A stretch of 64,000 nt of DNA from Paralvinella palmiformis (GCA_025642065.1 JAODUP010000125.1:493001-557000), one strand, 5' to 3'. Shown: positions 49,447-63,357, counted from the first letter of the stretch. The notes: generated from the sequence alone by a model not told the origin. Numbers and translations: made by a program.

Positions 49447-49630
49447 CATGGTGATTGATGTTGTACGGCCACTTTTGTGCACACGGTAGGCTAAATGGGC
49501 CGAGCGACCTCCAAAGGTAATGAAACGAAGTCAAAGATGAAACAACCTTCAGATATGCCGACGCCGAGATTCGAACACGGGTGGTAGTGATCTGTGGTCC
49601 AACACGCTACCGCTAGACCACGGAGGCGCC
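49447..49630 (-). mobile_element. SINE family A, full length with 16-bp TSD
   Basis: The complete element reads on the minus strand. CCCCGTCGCTGATTAC (49431-49446) and CCCCGTTGCTGATTAC (49631-49646) flank it with one mismatch. Confidence 0.93.
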
Positions 49631-49646
49631 CCCCGTTGCTGATTAC

Positions 49647-50829
49647 GAGCCGAGAACGATGTTGATAAAACTATGTGTTTATCTGAGTACAATTAGTTCG
49701 TTTCATTGACGACGGGTTGGTGTTTCATGGACAATTGACTATAGATGAGTCAAACAAACTATCAATCAACCGTGACCGATCGTTTATCTGTTTAATATGA
49801 AATATTTAGACGCTATTATTTCAAAGGTCGTTCGCCATACTGGAACCCTTTAAGCGTCTTATGGCTGGAGGATCGTTACCTGTGTTCGTCAATAGTCGAA
49901 GCATGGAGTATATTTAACCTATTATGTGGCATTCTATGTGGGAAAGAGGGAACTACCCGAAGGGGGTGTTTTTGTTGTTGTCTATACATGGTCCCATCTG
50001 AAAGCCGTTTATTGATTTAAACACGTCTTTGTGAATGTTTGGAGTATCTCTGATAAAGTTACATATATCATATATATATATATATATATATTAGCTGTAT
50101 CATTATACTTGCTGACACGAGCTACATATTATATAATTCTGATATCACATGAGCACTTCCCGTGTTATCCTCCTTCCTCTAAAAACCAACGACGTTCACA
50201 AACTATTAGACTATTAAGGTACAATATCGCAATTGTTCCGTTATGCATATCTTTAATCCAAAATTGGAAATAAAGTTTGTCTTATTAAATATTACAATTG
50301 CTAATAATCTAGTCAATCTCTCATTTGATTAATGTAAATCGAATAAACGATAATCGTCATTTCCAATTTATGAGGTGAGTAGAACTCTGATGGCAGATTT
50401 CTGAATTAAACCGAAACCGAAAGTCTGTGGACATCGTAGTTTAAAACCAAGCCCTCTTCAGGTGTATTAGGGTGATGCTCGGTGGGATCATTCTTCAGAA
50501 TGAATCTTTTCACTGACACGATAAAACGCGTGATGACGCAACAGAATATTGGTCCAACGTTTTCGACGGTTATTTATTGATATTTATCCAAAATATGTTT
50601 TATGTATGGGACTGATTCGTATCGATATTTTGTTGTTAAATGTTAGATGTCGGCTTTTTTACGTGTATGTTTCGCTAAGGGGGGGGGGGAAGAGTGGAGA
50701 GTGTCTTATTCGAAAATATATTCGTACAGATCCAATTCTGTAAATAAATTTCCTTCCGCTGCAAATGTAGGGACATACCCACTTCAACATTTTATTAACA
50801 GTATGTCAATCTATTTGCTCGAACCCTTC
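49647..50829. other. Upstream intergenic DNA
   Basis: AT-rich, with a short TA run near 50072-50092 and a poly-G run at 50680-50690. Nothing coding. Confidence 0.45.
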
Positions 50830-51020
50830 TTTGTTGTCTAGCGGTAGCGTGTTGGACCACAGATCACTACCACCTGAGTTCGAATCTCGGCGTGGGCATA
50901 TCTGAAGGGCGTTTCATCTTCGACTTCGCTTCATTACCCTCGGAGGTCGCTCGGCCCATTTAGCCCACCACGTTCACAAAAGTGGCCGTAAAACATCAAT
51001 TATAACCATCATCATCTTTG
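50830..51020 (+). mobile_element. SINE family A
   Basis: Head from TTGTCTAGCGGTAGCG (a few 5' bases missing), B box, body and CATCATC tail. It abuts the LINE remnant that follows. Confidence 0.9.
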
Positions 51021-51021
51021 T

Positions 51022-51306
51022 TAAGAACCTCAAGTCGTCTAATCAGATACTATTGCGTGTATCTGTGTCTCGGCTCGAGTCATCTGATGATTGTGCATTT
51101 AAAGTACAAACACCCACTTTGTGGAACAAGTCATCGGAGGAGAATAGAAATATATCGGCTTTTGAAAAATTAAGCTTTGTATTTAAAGATGTTATGGTTG
51201 CTTCATCGGGTAAACATTTCTATTTAGATTTTAAACACATTTCAATGGGGGGGGGGATCTATCACTGTACAGTGAATTTGAAGGGGTTGCTAATGTTATT
51301 GTTGTG

Positions 51307-51348
<42 letters not shown>
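51022..51348 (+). mobile_element. LINE 3' end (L2/CR1-like), second copy, truncated
   Basis: It is related in DNA and protein to 45577-45720: SSNQILLRVSVSRLESSDDC and FKVQTPTLWNKSSEEN parallel the first copy. An (ATT)n tail at 51307-51348 closes it. Only the extreme 3' end is present. Confidence 0.82.
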
Positions 51349-52900
51349 CACGCCAGATCGTCTCCATTTGGAAGAGCAACGTCTTATCAGTAGCAGCGCC
51401 ATCCATTAGTTATGGATAAAATTCATTGTTCGACCGCAGCTTGAAATATAAATAAATAAAAGCTAAGCCAGTAATGACGTAAACAGACTTCAGCGGCATT
51501 AAAACCCCGCCAGCTACTGATGGCGCGAAGAGCTTTAATGGCAAGATAAATGTCCATCGGGAACATCAACCTAAGCTGTTGCATAATTCTGTCGCGTTCA
51601 TTCGAACGTGAAAATAAATTTCATCAATTTCTGTAAAAAAAACCATCTCGGACAAAACTTCCGGCTGCCAACTTCCCGGGACATCCTAGTTGCAATACGT
51701 TCGTTGTTTTCGTCTAAATGCTTAATATTCCGATAAGAACGGGACATTAACCATTAACGCGCTGATCCCGTGAGATGTGAATGATATTGAACCATTTTTA
51801 TACTTCCAGTCATTCAGAAAGCTCAATTAACCAAGCGATGCCTTATATCACAGTGTGTTATGTCGCGCCCTTAGGGTATATGACCATAATCAGCCGCCGA
51901 AACTCTCTCTCTCTCTCTCTCACTCTACTCCCCTCTCTCTCCACCTCCCCACTCTCTGTCTGCGTTTGCGCGTCTGTGTATATATATCTCTCTGTGTATG
52001 TGTTTATGATTCACTATATTTTTTATCAATCAGTCAGTGAGTATTTAATTCTATCTATCTATCTGATTGTTTGTCTGTCTGTCTGGTTATCTGTCTATTT
52101 CTCTGCCTATCTTTCTGGCATTCCGTATGCATACCTTTCTGTATTTCGTCTAGTTGCCAGTTGATCTATTTCTCTGTCTGTTCACCACTCTATTTCTTTG
52201 CCTGTCTATCCGTCGGTTGGTCAGTCAGTCTGTTTGTCTGCCTGACTCATTGTCTGCTTATTTCTCTGCCCATTTGTCTGTCTCTGTTTGTCAGCCGGCT
52301 TCATATTTTGACTGATGTGGGTTTTTCCAGATCATTACCTTTGCTGTTACTCCTATTTGTATTCACTCTATATTTGTTAGCAGAGGAGTCGTTGTATGAT
52401 TTATGCCAGATATCATTGTACCGATTGACCCCTTCCCACAGTGTGCCAATATTGTATCTCTGTTTAAACAACAACTTCACAGAGATCCTTCAACCAATTA
52501 ATACTCATTACAGTAACGACAATTATCTATTGTAGGCACAAACTATCCAGATACAGTGTTTACCCTTACATCAATCCAGAAGTGGTTCGAACTTATTTGG
52601 TTTATAGTAATTTCCTTTTTAGTTCGTCATATCTATGAACCCCCCCCCCCCCGAAGCACAAACAAAACGAACATATTAAGATATATTAAATATACGTAAT
52701 ACACATATACGTAATACACACATACAGTATGTGAGATGAATTGTCTGATAATATAATGTTATATGCTTAGGTCAGAATGACAAAGGGTCATTCAGATCAA
52801 ACTGTGATTTGTCATCGACAACCTTTTTGTGACATTTCGATCTGGTATATTTGACATTTTGCTTCTTCCAGAACTCTTATTTTTGTTGGCATAAGAAATT

Positions 52901-52902
<2 letters not shown>
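51349..52902. other. Upstream intergenic DNA
   Basis: 51440-51780 is complex, repeat-free sequence with TTAATGG and CATTAACC cores and may be conserved non-coding DNA. 51905-52290 is a degenerate CT/CTGT-rich tract whose frames are artefacts. Confidence 0.4.

Positions 52903-52981
<79 letters not shown>
52903..52981. repeat. (GA)n microsatellite
   Basis: Pure GA dinucleotides. Confidence 0.97.
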
Positions 52982-52984
<3 letters not shown>

Positions 52985-53289
52985 AGATGACACGTGATGA
53001 TGATAATTTGTTTGTTTACGCACACGCTATAGAAGCCAACGGATGGCATTAATGTTAATGAATTATCTTATAAAGAAGATAATCTTCCTTGTTCTTTCCA
53101 CTCTCCATGTTAGTGTTATTATAATCGATTCGTTTCACCCAACAATAAACGTACGCCGTATTAGTGGTATAACCCTGCTCTTGTATTCATAATCTGTATC
53201 TTTCTATTTTCTTGCGGCAGTTTCATAAAGCATCACTTATCTAAACGTCGGTAATGCGGCTAAAGAACACCAGGTGTCCGTTTGTAGCC

Positions 53290-53700
53290 GCATTAGGCTG
53301 ACCTTTGATAATAACCTTTCACACCGGGTCGTACATTAACACGCCCATAACAGCGATGCGCTTTTCTGTGGCCGCTCGGCGGGTGATTTACCGAGAAAGC
53401 ACCGAGCCACACCGAGCCACATCTCGGCCCAGAACGCGGACAAAATGGCCAATATTCGCCATTTCCGGGTCTCAAGCAATGCCGGTAATTTGTTCGACAT
53501 TGGCCGTCCCCTGCCCGACTCGGCGTACGTGGACTGTGCGAGATATGGTACGCCAAGCGGGCAATAAACATTTAGAACGCAAGCTGATTTCCTTCTTTGG
53601 CTAGGAAACGCTTAGGCTGGTAATGAATTATTTATGGCAATGAAAGCGAGTATCAACTCTCTGTGCCATTAACTTGTTAGATTCTTAACTGACTATAAAG
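53290..53700. promoter_or_regulatory. Candidate conserved non-coding island
   Basis: GC-richer and CpG-containing at 53320-53560, followed by GGTAATGAATTATTTATGGC at about 53620. There is no recognisable protein in either open frame. Support is compositional only. Confidence 0.2.
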
Positions 53701-53810
53701 ATATGCCGCCAATAATGATGATGATAGTGACGATGATAATGATGATGATGAAGATGGTGAAGATATTAGGAAATTAATAGTATTCTGTGTCACTTAATAT
53801 TATAACAGTA

Positions 53811-53997
53811 ATGATGATTGGTGTTTGTTTTAAGCCCACTCCTGTGTACATGGTAGGCTGAATGGGCCGAGCGACCTCCAAAGGTAATGAAGCGAAGTCA
53901 AAGATGAAACACCCTTCAGATATGCCAACGCTAAGGTTCGAACTCAGGTGGTAGTGATCTGTGATCCAACGCGTAACCAGCTAGACTCCGGGGGCAC

Positions 53998-53998
<1 letters not shown>
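53811..53998 (-). mobile_element. SINE family A
   Basis: The minus-strand head, B box (GTTCGAACCTTAGCG region, diverged) and body are present, with a short GATGATTG-complement tail. A long (ATT)n array starts directly at its 5' side. Confidence 0.88.

Positions 53999-54060
<62 letters not shown>
53999..54060. repeat. (ATT)n microsatellite
   Basis: Pure ATT trinucleotides, about 20 units. Confidence 0.97.
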
Positions 54061-54061
<1 letters not shown>

Positions 54062-54893
54062 CGTTACCATATTTTATTAATTTTTTTGGCTGATGACGTC
54101 GATGGTGCTGATAGAAGTTCTAAAACATGCAGCAGGAACAACACAAATAAACCAACTTAATGATCCTTGGTTGTGACTTAATTAGCGGTCTAAAGTGATT
54201 TACAAATCATCAAAATGTAATTTCTCTTTTAGATTCTTCTATAAATCACTGATCAGGAGACGTTTATATGCCAGGCTGTCGACGGCCCGTTTGGGGTACT
54301 GGATGAAAACATGCCAGAGGAGTGGACACAAAAGATTCCTTCGTGATCCAGATCGGGGCAAGTCTACCAGAATTACGATGTAGCATTCAATCGAGCCATT
54401 TTGAGGTTCATATTACAGACTTCATAATCAAGTATGCATTGATTTGTGGAGGTGGAGGTTTATGTACGCTTAGGTTTATATATATATAAATGAATGTATG
54501 TACAAATTTAGGGAGGTATATCGCGCGCATGCACCGCATGCACACGTACGCACACGCACGCACGCACCACACACACACACCACGGGAATTTAATTTTGTT
54601 GGTTGAATAAAGATAAACTGTCTATGTAAATATTAAATATGACTGACTTATTTTTTAAACAATTAACTTCTAGCCATCGTACAGGATGACCTAATTACGT
54701 CACGCCTTATCCATATTCCATTATGTTTACCTCTCAGCTGGACGTGACTGATCCTGAGATGGGACGCCATATTTATAAACGACTTATATTCACTGTCGAG
54801 ATCAACGCCATTACACGTTCATTTATCTGTTTAAATGCCATGTACACGACTTATCGAACCAGTAAAGGTAAAATACACGGTTGTTTAGCAAAT
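54061..54893. other. Upstream intergenic DNA
   Basis: A short CGCA-rich tract at 54525-54590. Nothing coding is supported. Confidence 0.45.
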
Positions 54894-55003
<110 letters not shown>

Positions 55004-55210
55004 CATACACGTACGTTCAGGGTGTTCTAATTTACTTCTCCACGGTGAATGAAATCTAATTATTGACCCCTTTATCTGGCCAATAGATCTCTTATTGCCG
55101 GTCTACTGTTTGCTAAAATAGTTTCAGAGTAGTTATCGTATTCTATCAAATCAAAGGTTCTCCCCGTGGGAGTGATCCGTAGGTAGGCATCATTGTCCCG
55201 TTAATGTAAA

Positions 55211-55400
55211 GGATTGTCTTCCGGGGCGTGCGAGGACAATAGATTGTCCGTCGAAACTGTAGAAATCTGAGAGTAGTTGACCTTCGGTGATAAAGCTTCA
55301 GACAATGGCTTCGGATGATGAAATGAGGCTGCTATAATTGGCGCGTTATATGGTTATAATGCAAGGTGCGGCTGTACTATAAACCAAACAGTAATAGTAC
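55211..55400. repeat. 190-bp direct repeat, copy 1
   Basis: Begins GGATTGTCTTCCGGGGCG and ends CAAACAGTAATAGTAC. By eye it is identical to 55907-56096. Confidence 0.95.
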
Positions 55401-55906
55401 CACTCACTCACTCACTCACTCACTCACTCACTCACTCACTCACTCACTCACTCATCCTCACCACTCACTCACTCACTCACTCACTCACTCACTCACTCAC
55501 TCACTCACTCACTCACTCACTCACTCACTCACTCACTCACTCACTCACTCACTCACCACCACCACCACCACCTTCACCATCCCCACCACCACCACCACCA
55601 CCACCACCACCACCCACCACCACCACCACCATCCACTTCACCACCACCACCACCACCACCACCACCACCACCACACCCCTCCACCACCACACACACTCAC
55701 CACCACCACCACTACTACACTACTCACTACCACCCATCTCACTCATACACCACCACTCACCACCACCACCACCACCACCACCACCACCACCACTCACCAC
55801 CACCACCACCACCACCACCACCACTCACCACCCACCACCCCACTCACCACCACCACCACCACCACTCATCACCACCCCACCACTCCTCCTCCTCACTCAC
55901 CCCACC
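55401..55906. repeat. (TCAC)n / (CAC)n array between the direct repeats
   Basis: TCAC units to about 55553, then CAC-rich trinucleotides with CTCAC and CCT interruptions. Confidence 0.95.
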
Positions 55907-56096
55907 GGATTGTCTTCCGGGGCGTGCGAGGACAATAGATTGTCCGTCGAAACTGTAGAAATCTGAGAGTAGTTGACCTTCGGTGATAAAGCTTCAGACA
56001 ATGGCTTCGGATGATGAAATGAGGCTGCTATAATTGGCGCGTTATATGGTTATAATGCAAGGTGCGGCTGTACTATAAACCAAACAGTAATAGTAC
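55907..56096. repeat. 190-bp direct repeat, copy 2
   Basis: Same sequence as 55211-55400, displaced by 696 bases. It is followed by an ACT trinucleotide run. Confidence 0.95.
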
Positions 56097-57160
56097 TACT
56101 ACTACTACTACTAGTAGTTGTATATAGAGTAATCCGAACATACTCTCGCCATCCGGTGAGAGTCGGAATAATTACAGCTGCAGGGCAAAGATTCACTGGC
56201 ATTCTGCAGGAGGCTGATGCCACAAGTTGGTAAAAGTGCAATACATTAAAGAGAGGTACTCATCATATTCGTAAGGATACCTTGGCGATATCTCTTATTC
56301 GCTTCAAATAATGACGATGCTATTTTGCTGGGATAATAATCTTACACCCAAGATAAGCGACTTAAGCGGAACGAGTTAACTAAAAAGTATAAAACAAAAC
56401 CATGTTGTCGAAAATGAGAGTACAAGATGGTGGATGAACTCGCTTTGTCTGTGACTTCAGAAGGCGTTCGTTTGTACGCGGTTGTTTATAGACCAGCCAG
56501 ATAGTATCACGTTTGAAATGACACTTTTTATTGTTTTAATTTCGTGAAGAGTATTAAAGGTGATAATAACATCAGCAACAAGAACAATAATATTAACAAC
56601 ACCAGCAGTAACAATAACAACAACGAATTGTCGTCTTATTATTGTCTTCTTGATATAATACAGATATTTCTCCCTGCGATTTTCATAAATCAGTAATTGA
56701 ATATTCTTGTTTCACCGGCGTACATTGAGTTCAACGTGTAATTGTTTTAGTAATTCTTGTTTGTCTTCTGTGATGTATTATATACCCGGTATACATAGAT
56801 CATCACCACTTTAAGGGGTAGTGTATACAAAAGGAGCAGGTTTTACCTAATAATAAATACCCCATATACGATGATCAACTGAAATCTTCTAATCTCCAAG
56901 TGCTTGAAAAAACAATTACAGCGTCCTCATGTGGGCTAAGTCCACGCGCGCGCGCGCACACACACGCATATATAATGATAAATAGATAGTTAGATGGATT
57001 AAGACCCATGATAAAACCAAAGGGGGTTATATGGGGATAATGCAATGCGGTGACTTCCCGTTGCCATACCCCTCCCCCTTTATTACTCGCAAACATCACG
57101 ACATACGACAACTATATACTAACCCCTAACTGACTCTCACTCCCCTCCTCCTCCTCTCTC
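56097..57160. other. Upstream intergenic DNA
   Basis: AT-rich with short ACA and CG repeats. No gene supported. Confidence 0.45.
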
Positions 57161-57613
57161 TCATACTATATCATATACACTATATACCATATATATATAT
57201 ATATATATACTATATATATATCATATATACTACTCACTCATCCATCATTCACTCACTACTCTCTATCACAGCTCATCCATCACTCACTCCCTCACTCCTT
57301 ATCACTCACTCACTCACTCACTCACTCACTCCCCTCACTCCTCACCACTCCCACTCACTCACCTCACTCACTCACCTCACCATCACTCACTCACTCACTC
57401 CACTCACTCACTCACTCACCACTCACTCACCTCCTCACTCACCACTCACCACTCACTCACTCACTCACTCACTCACTCACTCACTCACTCACTCACTCAC
57501 TCACTCACTCACTCACTCACTCACTCACTCACTCACTCACTCACTCACTCACTCACTCACTCACTCACTCACTCACTCACTCACTCACTCACTCACTCAC
57601 TCACTCACTCACT
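57161..57613. repeat. (TCAC)n array with degenerate 5' part
   Basis: Irregular TA, CTCA, CATCA units to 57450, then about 40 perfect TCAC units to 57613. Confidence 0.95.
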
Positions 57614-59700
57614 GTTTAAAGAAATATATTTAAAGAATGTATTGTCCCATAAACCGGTGACAGGTTGATGAAGCGAGTACACACTTGATCTCCCAACAGT
57701 AACATTATACATCACGTGACCATGACACTGTAAATCATGGCTTTTGCTGACTACATCGATCTTCATCGATGATGACCTTATCTGACCTAATTCACTGAGA
57801 TAGAGATCCGTCGTACAAGATACTGCCGAAAAGCTAAACAATTATGATGATGATGATGATGATGATGATAACCACGATATCATTGACGACGATGATGATG
57901 ATCATCATCATCAGCAGCATGATAACCCTTCTAGTTTTTGAAAAGTTGTAGGAATAAATACTGAAATATATTAATATTTTATTTAGGACACAGGTGACAG
58001 GAATCGGATGATTAATTTATATATAGTTTATGTAAACATAGAAATATGGAGGTAAGCAAAAACGAATGAATATGTGAGAGAATCATCGCGACAGACAAGT
58101 AAATACTATAACTTATGTTTAAAGTCCTGGTTCACATGCTACAGAACAAATAAAATAGCGTAATAACATATTCAATTGTAATTGTTATTTACTTAAATTC
58201 GGATCTCGCGAACTTTGGTTATATCAACTTTATTGTCTCTTATGTACACTGACGCATAATAACAAACAAACCATATTTCTTTTTGAGATACGTTTCATCC
58301 TTTCGAGGGTGAAGACTTCCTTATTTTTGTATTAGCCTTATTAAGTCAGTGTATGTGGCGTGGTTTATTGACGAGCTTATCTCAGGTATTTGATCGATGC
58401 TGGCGATCAAAGAGATCAACTGCGATGTCAAACAGCCATCATATCCAATGTTTATGATGACGTATGTCTGGTGGCGAATCGGTAATGCGGTTGTTTAAGC
58501 CTAATTCTGCTTACCACATTATATAAGTCGATGACCAGATGAAATATGCTGTGTTCCAAATTAGAGCTCATTTGCAACAGAGGAAGCCGCAAGATCAAAT
58601 GGATATTGAAAACAGCACGAAATATTGTTATTATTAGCACCGTAATATGACTGACGTTAACACCTATACACACACCATAAGTCGATTTACCAAAATAAAG
58701 TTTAGTCAGTTTATAAACGGTAAAGACACTTACTTGTTACCCTGTACTATAATACGATTACACTCGTTATAGAATATTTAATTTGTCACAAAACATTAAG
58801 TGCATCTACAATAGTTTAGGAATTCACAGTCACAGATGTTGTCCATTTCTTGTTTAATGAGAGCACAGTGTGAAGAGAACATATGTTTGGTTTGATATTT
58901 TGTTGTCGGAATTAGCTGAAACCTTATTCGGTTAATGAAATGAAGACGTTTGCTTAGCATTTTCTAATGCCTTGATATTAATGAATCTCAGCATTTGTTG
59001 ATGCTCAAAACGAGTACTTAAATCTGGCACACAAAGACATAGATTTAAAGGGACAGAAATTGACAGATAAACAGAGAAAGGCATACGGAAGCACCGTCAA
59101 ATACACATGCACGTACAAATAAATTGTAAGAATGAAGTAAGAAGAACGATAACAATAAAAAGAAACAGGATAGGGATAGGTGATTCACCATTGAATTCTC
59201 TTCCAGACTCAATGGGAATGCTATCCCGCCACGATGAAATATTTGTTGTGGCAATTCAATTAGAAGCCACTCGGGGAAACTATCAAAGAAGTCCCGTATT
59301 GGGGATCATCGTGAGTTCAATTGAAATATATGGATAATCAAAGGGGGGTCAAATGTGGTCTGGTCAATCAGTTGAGAGAAGGACACCTTCATTCATCATA
59401 GAAATGCATCATTCGCAATAACTTAGACACAGTATTGTAATTATAATTAGTACATAAATAAAATGTAATTATTGGTTAGGGTAATATTTTAAAAAGGCAA
59501 TTCAGAAATATTCAAATTTCAATTATTATTAGTATAATAAACTAAGATATGTTATTCGCGTAATTTAATTAGCTTAGATAATGTGAAATTCTTATGGATG
59601 GTGTTTTTTTTGTTCGTTTCAATTTCTTTTTATTTCCCGTTCTCTCACCTGTTTCCTTTTTTCTCTACCTTTACTTGATAGCTCTACAAATCAACATGAT
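57614..59700. other. Upstream intergenic DNA
   Basis: An (ATG)n run lies at 57844-57869 with a second at 57890-57914. The rest is AT-rich and without recognised genes. Confidence 0.45.
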
Positions 59701-59706
59701 TATATA

Positions 59707-59716
<10 letters not shown>

Positions 59717-59767
<51 letters not shown>

Positions 59768-59838
59768 GTGTGTATGTGTGTGTGTGTGTGTGTGTGTATC
59801 CACACACATCCACACACATACATATAAACATACAAAAG

Positions 59839-59891
<53 letters not shown>
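59717..59891. repeat. (TA)n-(TG)n ... (CA)n compound microsatellite
   Basis: TA to 59764, TG to 59798, then CA-rich sequence to 59891. The TG and CA parts are complementary and can fold into a hairpin. Confidence 0.95.
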
Positions 59892-59894
<3 letters not shown>

Positions 59895-60204
59895 CAGACT
59901 CATATATGTTTACAAGCTTGCTAACACAACTCGAGTTAGTCACTGGAGATCCCGACAAAAATTCCCTAAGGATTCTTATCACGTTGGACACGAGTCCTTC
60001 GGAAAAGAAATCCATACTTCCAGGAGTGTGTGCCAGCAATAAACAAGACAACAAGGACAACCGTACTATCACTTGGCGTCATTCCATTTGTACATCAATT
60101 ATTAATCGTGTTCTCGTTCAATGTATTCAGTATATAGGGATTTAACTCTTACCTTGATAAAATAGTTACCTTTAGTCGAAGGTTTAACCCCAAAGACTAT
60201 AATA

Positions 60205-60369
60205 GGGCGCCGCCGTGGTCTAACTGGTAGGGCGCTGGTTCATAGATCGCTATCACCTGAGTTCGAAGGGTGTTTCATCTTTGACTTCGCTTCATCACAT
60301 TTGGAGGTCACTCGACCCATTTAGGCTAATTTGAGCGCAAAAGTGGCCGTAAAACATCAATCATCGCCG
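60205..60369 (+). mobile_element. SINE family A with 13-bp TSD, internal deletion
   Basis: GGCGCCGCCGTGGTCTAACT head, B box GAGTTCGAA, then the body. The usual segment between B box and GGGTGTTTCATC is shortened by about 20 bases. Perfect flanking repeats AAAGACTATAATA lie at 60192-60204 and 60370-60382. Confidence 0.92.
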
Positions 60370-60382
60370 AAAGACTATAATA

Positions 60383-61079
60383 ATGATGTGTTATTCGATA
60401 TTATTATCAGTTGATATTTGGCAGTCTGTTTAATTATAACTTAGATTTAGCATCGTTTCTTTGAGCGAAATTTGGCATAATCTTGGAGCACACATTTCAA
60501 TGTCATCGCGTACAGAAACAGTTCCAGTGTGGTTTTAGCAAATGTACTATAAACTTTAGGTCTAATTTTCTTCTCCAATCTAGAACTGAACATCAGACCA
60601 TCGTGGTTCTATCTTTGAAAATACAGCCCAGCAATAACAAACAAACGCCTCCTATCATATGTCCCAGGTGTGAACGACTCCGGGATTGAACGAAACAGGC
60701 AACTTCATCAATGATCCAGCTATCCATCCCATCACTGAGTCATTACAAAAATCTAAATACACATTTCAACCATTACAAACAAACGCAGGGCAACCCAGCT
60801 GTAGGTCAGCGTATTCGAATTGGTGGGTTCCAGCTTACCCGTTCGTCATCTTCAGTACTGGGCTGTGAATCACCATCCGGTTCCAGAGACTGGTCAACCT
60901 GTTTTATCTTGGGTGATGTTTTCTGTATTTTCACGAACCATCCATATATTGCTAAAATCGGTCCAGTTCAGGCTTCACTAACAGCTGAGATTACATATTC
61001 TACATTCTACTGATATAATTTATTAATATATATAAATAGCGAGATGCTGGAGAAGCAGAGGTTACTGTATCATCCAAGG

Positions 61080-61080
<1 letters not shown>
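60383..61080. other. Upstream intergenic DNA
   Basis: Overlapping short frames at 60483-61013 have no recognisable similarity and I do not call them genes. Confidence 0.4.

Positions 61081-61172
<92 letters not shown>
61081..61172. repeat. (TA)n microsatellite
   Basis: TA run with a single C interruption at 61142. Confidence 0.97.
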
Positions 61173-61176
<4 letters not shown>

Positions 61177-61559
61177 GGTAGGATATGAGTCAGCTGTTGG
61201 AGACGAAGAACGGACTTTATTTCCTGATCATAGCATTTAGATGATTCACTAGACGACTTTTAATTCTGACGCGTGTAATGTATCACCAGTCCCTAATTGG
61301 TTGTGTGCCGAAATGGGAAATACCCACAGATTTCTTCGACGTGGGAATAAAACTCGCAGCTGCTGGGTACATCGGTTGTGAGAACACCCAACTAACCGTT
61401 CAACAAGATATACGTATATCTATCTCTTAATAGCCAAACTCTCTGCTCTAAAGCTCTCTAATTTGAATCTTCGTCAAACCCAAAGCTACACAAATTCTCG
61501 TTCCGAGTTCATTTCCAGTCAGCGTGTAACAGCTGGTTAAGCTAACAGTCGATTGCATC

Positions 61560-61890
61560 CATAAAAGCAGTCGGCTCTTTTTTATTTATATTTAATTTCG
61601 GCGCTGCCTCCTCAATAACAACAAATCCTCGCTTCAGTACACGGCGTCCAGCTAACGTTACAGGCCGTGGCCACGGCATCATTCGGCTTAAACTCGGCTA
61701 TCTGACCTCAGTGTAGTTGTCGACAGCCGGCTGCCAACAAGTAATTATACATTACGCGCCACGCTGAACCTAAACACAGACCTTAATTGTGTATACACGG
61801 CCAGGCTAACGCTTCGGTAGACATTAGGATAAATGCCGCAAACAATAGCACGCCCTTATTGCCACAATTAGAGTATTTTATTTGACACAC
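61560..61890. promoter_or_regulatory. Candidate conserved non-coding island
   Basis: Complex sequence with TAATTAT, TTAATTG and CAATTAG homeodomain-type cores, moderate G+C and no repeats. Evidence is compositional. Confidence 0.2.
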
Positions 61891-62498
61891 GATGGTTTCA
61901 CTGCGGATCTTCTTCTCCAGTTGTAGATCACAAAAGATCCCGCCTAAACTCATACTGTATAGCTCTCGTTACTAAGGAACTTTCTGATATGAAGTCACCG
62001 TTTGATTGTTTGGTGTTTGCTTTCTTTGTGTGTATGTGTGTTTGTGCGTATGTGTGTTTGTGTGCGTGCGTGCGTGCATGTATGCACACATGCATGCGTG
62101 TCTGCGTACCTGTGTTTGTCTGTGTGCGGGCGTTCGTGCGTGGGTGTATGATCTATGACTATTTTATTTTAGTCTCTTTGCTGATCACTTCTATGACATA
62201 TAGCCGAGGAGTACTCCCTACTATTATGGGATGGCCAGATGAACCGTGCTGTAGATCCAGATAATGCTGGGATTCCCCCTGGTACTGTGTAAGTTGACCA
62301 TTTTTAGTCATGTTAACGTTTGTTAGGCTTATGGTATTCCTAAGACATCGAGTAGTTATTGATAATAGTTATATATCGTGAAATATGCGATTAACGGCAA
62401 CTATTGTCATAAGCTTAAGTGGGTTTAGATAGAAATCAGCGTTCTGTACCTGCATTCTCAGCTCAGCAACAATTTGTATATTTAAGCCTGAATGATAT

Positions 62499-62638
<140 letters not shown>

Positions 62639-63220
62639 AGAAGCCATATCAGCGACCAGTAAACAGATTTTTGTCATCTTCCTCAAAATAGCTTCCGAAA
62701 ATTTCGTGTCGAAGGCGTCACCTAAACAGAATCTCGTACAGTTATAAACCAAAAACCTCTGATCTCTAACGGAACAGATTGGCATAGAATTTATAAACAT
62801 CTCAAGTGTTTGGAGTAATAGGTAAACGAATTGCGTTAATATTATTTATAAATGCGAGAAGCGTTCATTGATTGAAGACTTCGAGATGGAACAAGGAAAA
62901 GAAACCCGATGGCAAAGAACTTACGATGGTGCCTTTGCAATTGTTATCGTTTCAGAAACTTCAAAGCAACTGCGGATAATCTTTTTGAAATCGTGCCGAT
63001 TGGTAGGGGAAGGTTATGATTTCAGGAAGATTGCTGAGATGGGTCACGTGCGTAATTAGCAAACATGTATCACCAACAAATACCCCCCCCCGCCTCGTAA
63101 TACGTATAGACATAATACGCATCACTCATAAACAAATAAAAGTGGGATCCTATCCCATGCCTTGGGGATTTGTAGCAGAGTGCACCAACTACTACTGGAT
63201 TCAGTCCCCTGAAGAAACGT

Positions 63221-63289
63221 CCAGAGTTTGAATTCACGGTTCGAGATTCTCTGTGCCTGTGCCTTATTATACATAGCTAAAACACACAT
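63221..63289. repeat. Interspersed repeat shared with 28022-28091
   Basis: Same ordered motifs as the intronic copy. The upstream GGATTCAGTCCCCTGAAG also resembles GGATTCTGTATCCTGAAG there, so the shared unit is about 90 bases. Confidence 0.75.
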
Positions 63290-63357
63290 TGCCCGTGCCA
63301 GAGATTGAGGTTCGTGTTTTCTTTTTACCAATTTTGTAATATTTGATATAAAGGGTT

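Noticed and set aside
53305..53604. Overlapping frames on both strands in a GC-richer island
   Set aside because: Neither shows a recognisable domain. Composition explains the open frames; kept only as a weak regulatory candidate.
60483..61013. Three overlapping short frames
   Set aside because: No similarity to a known family, no splice-consistent structure and ordinary AT-rich context.
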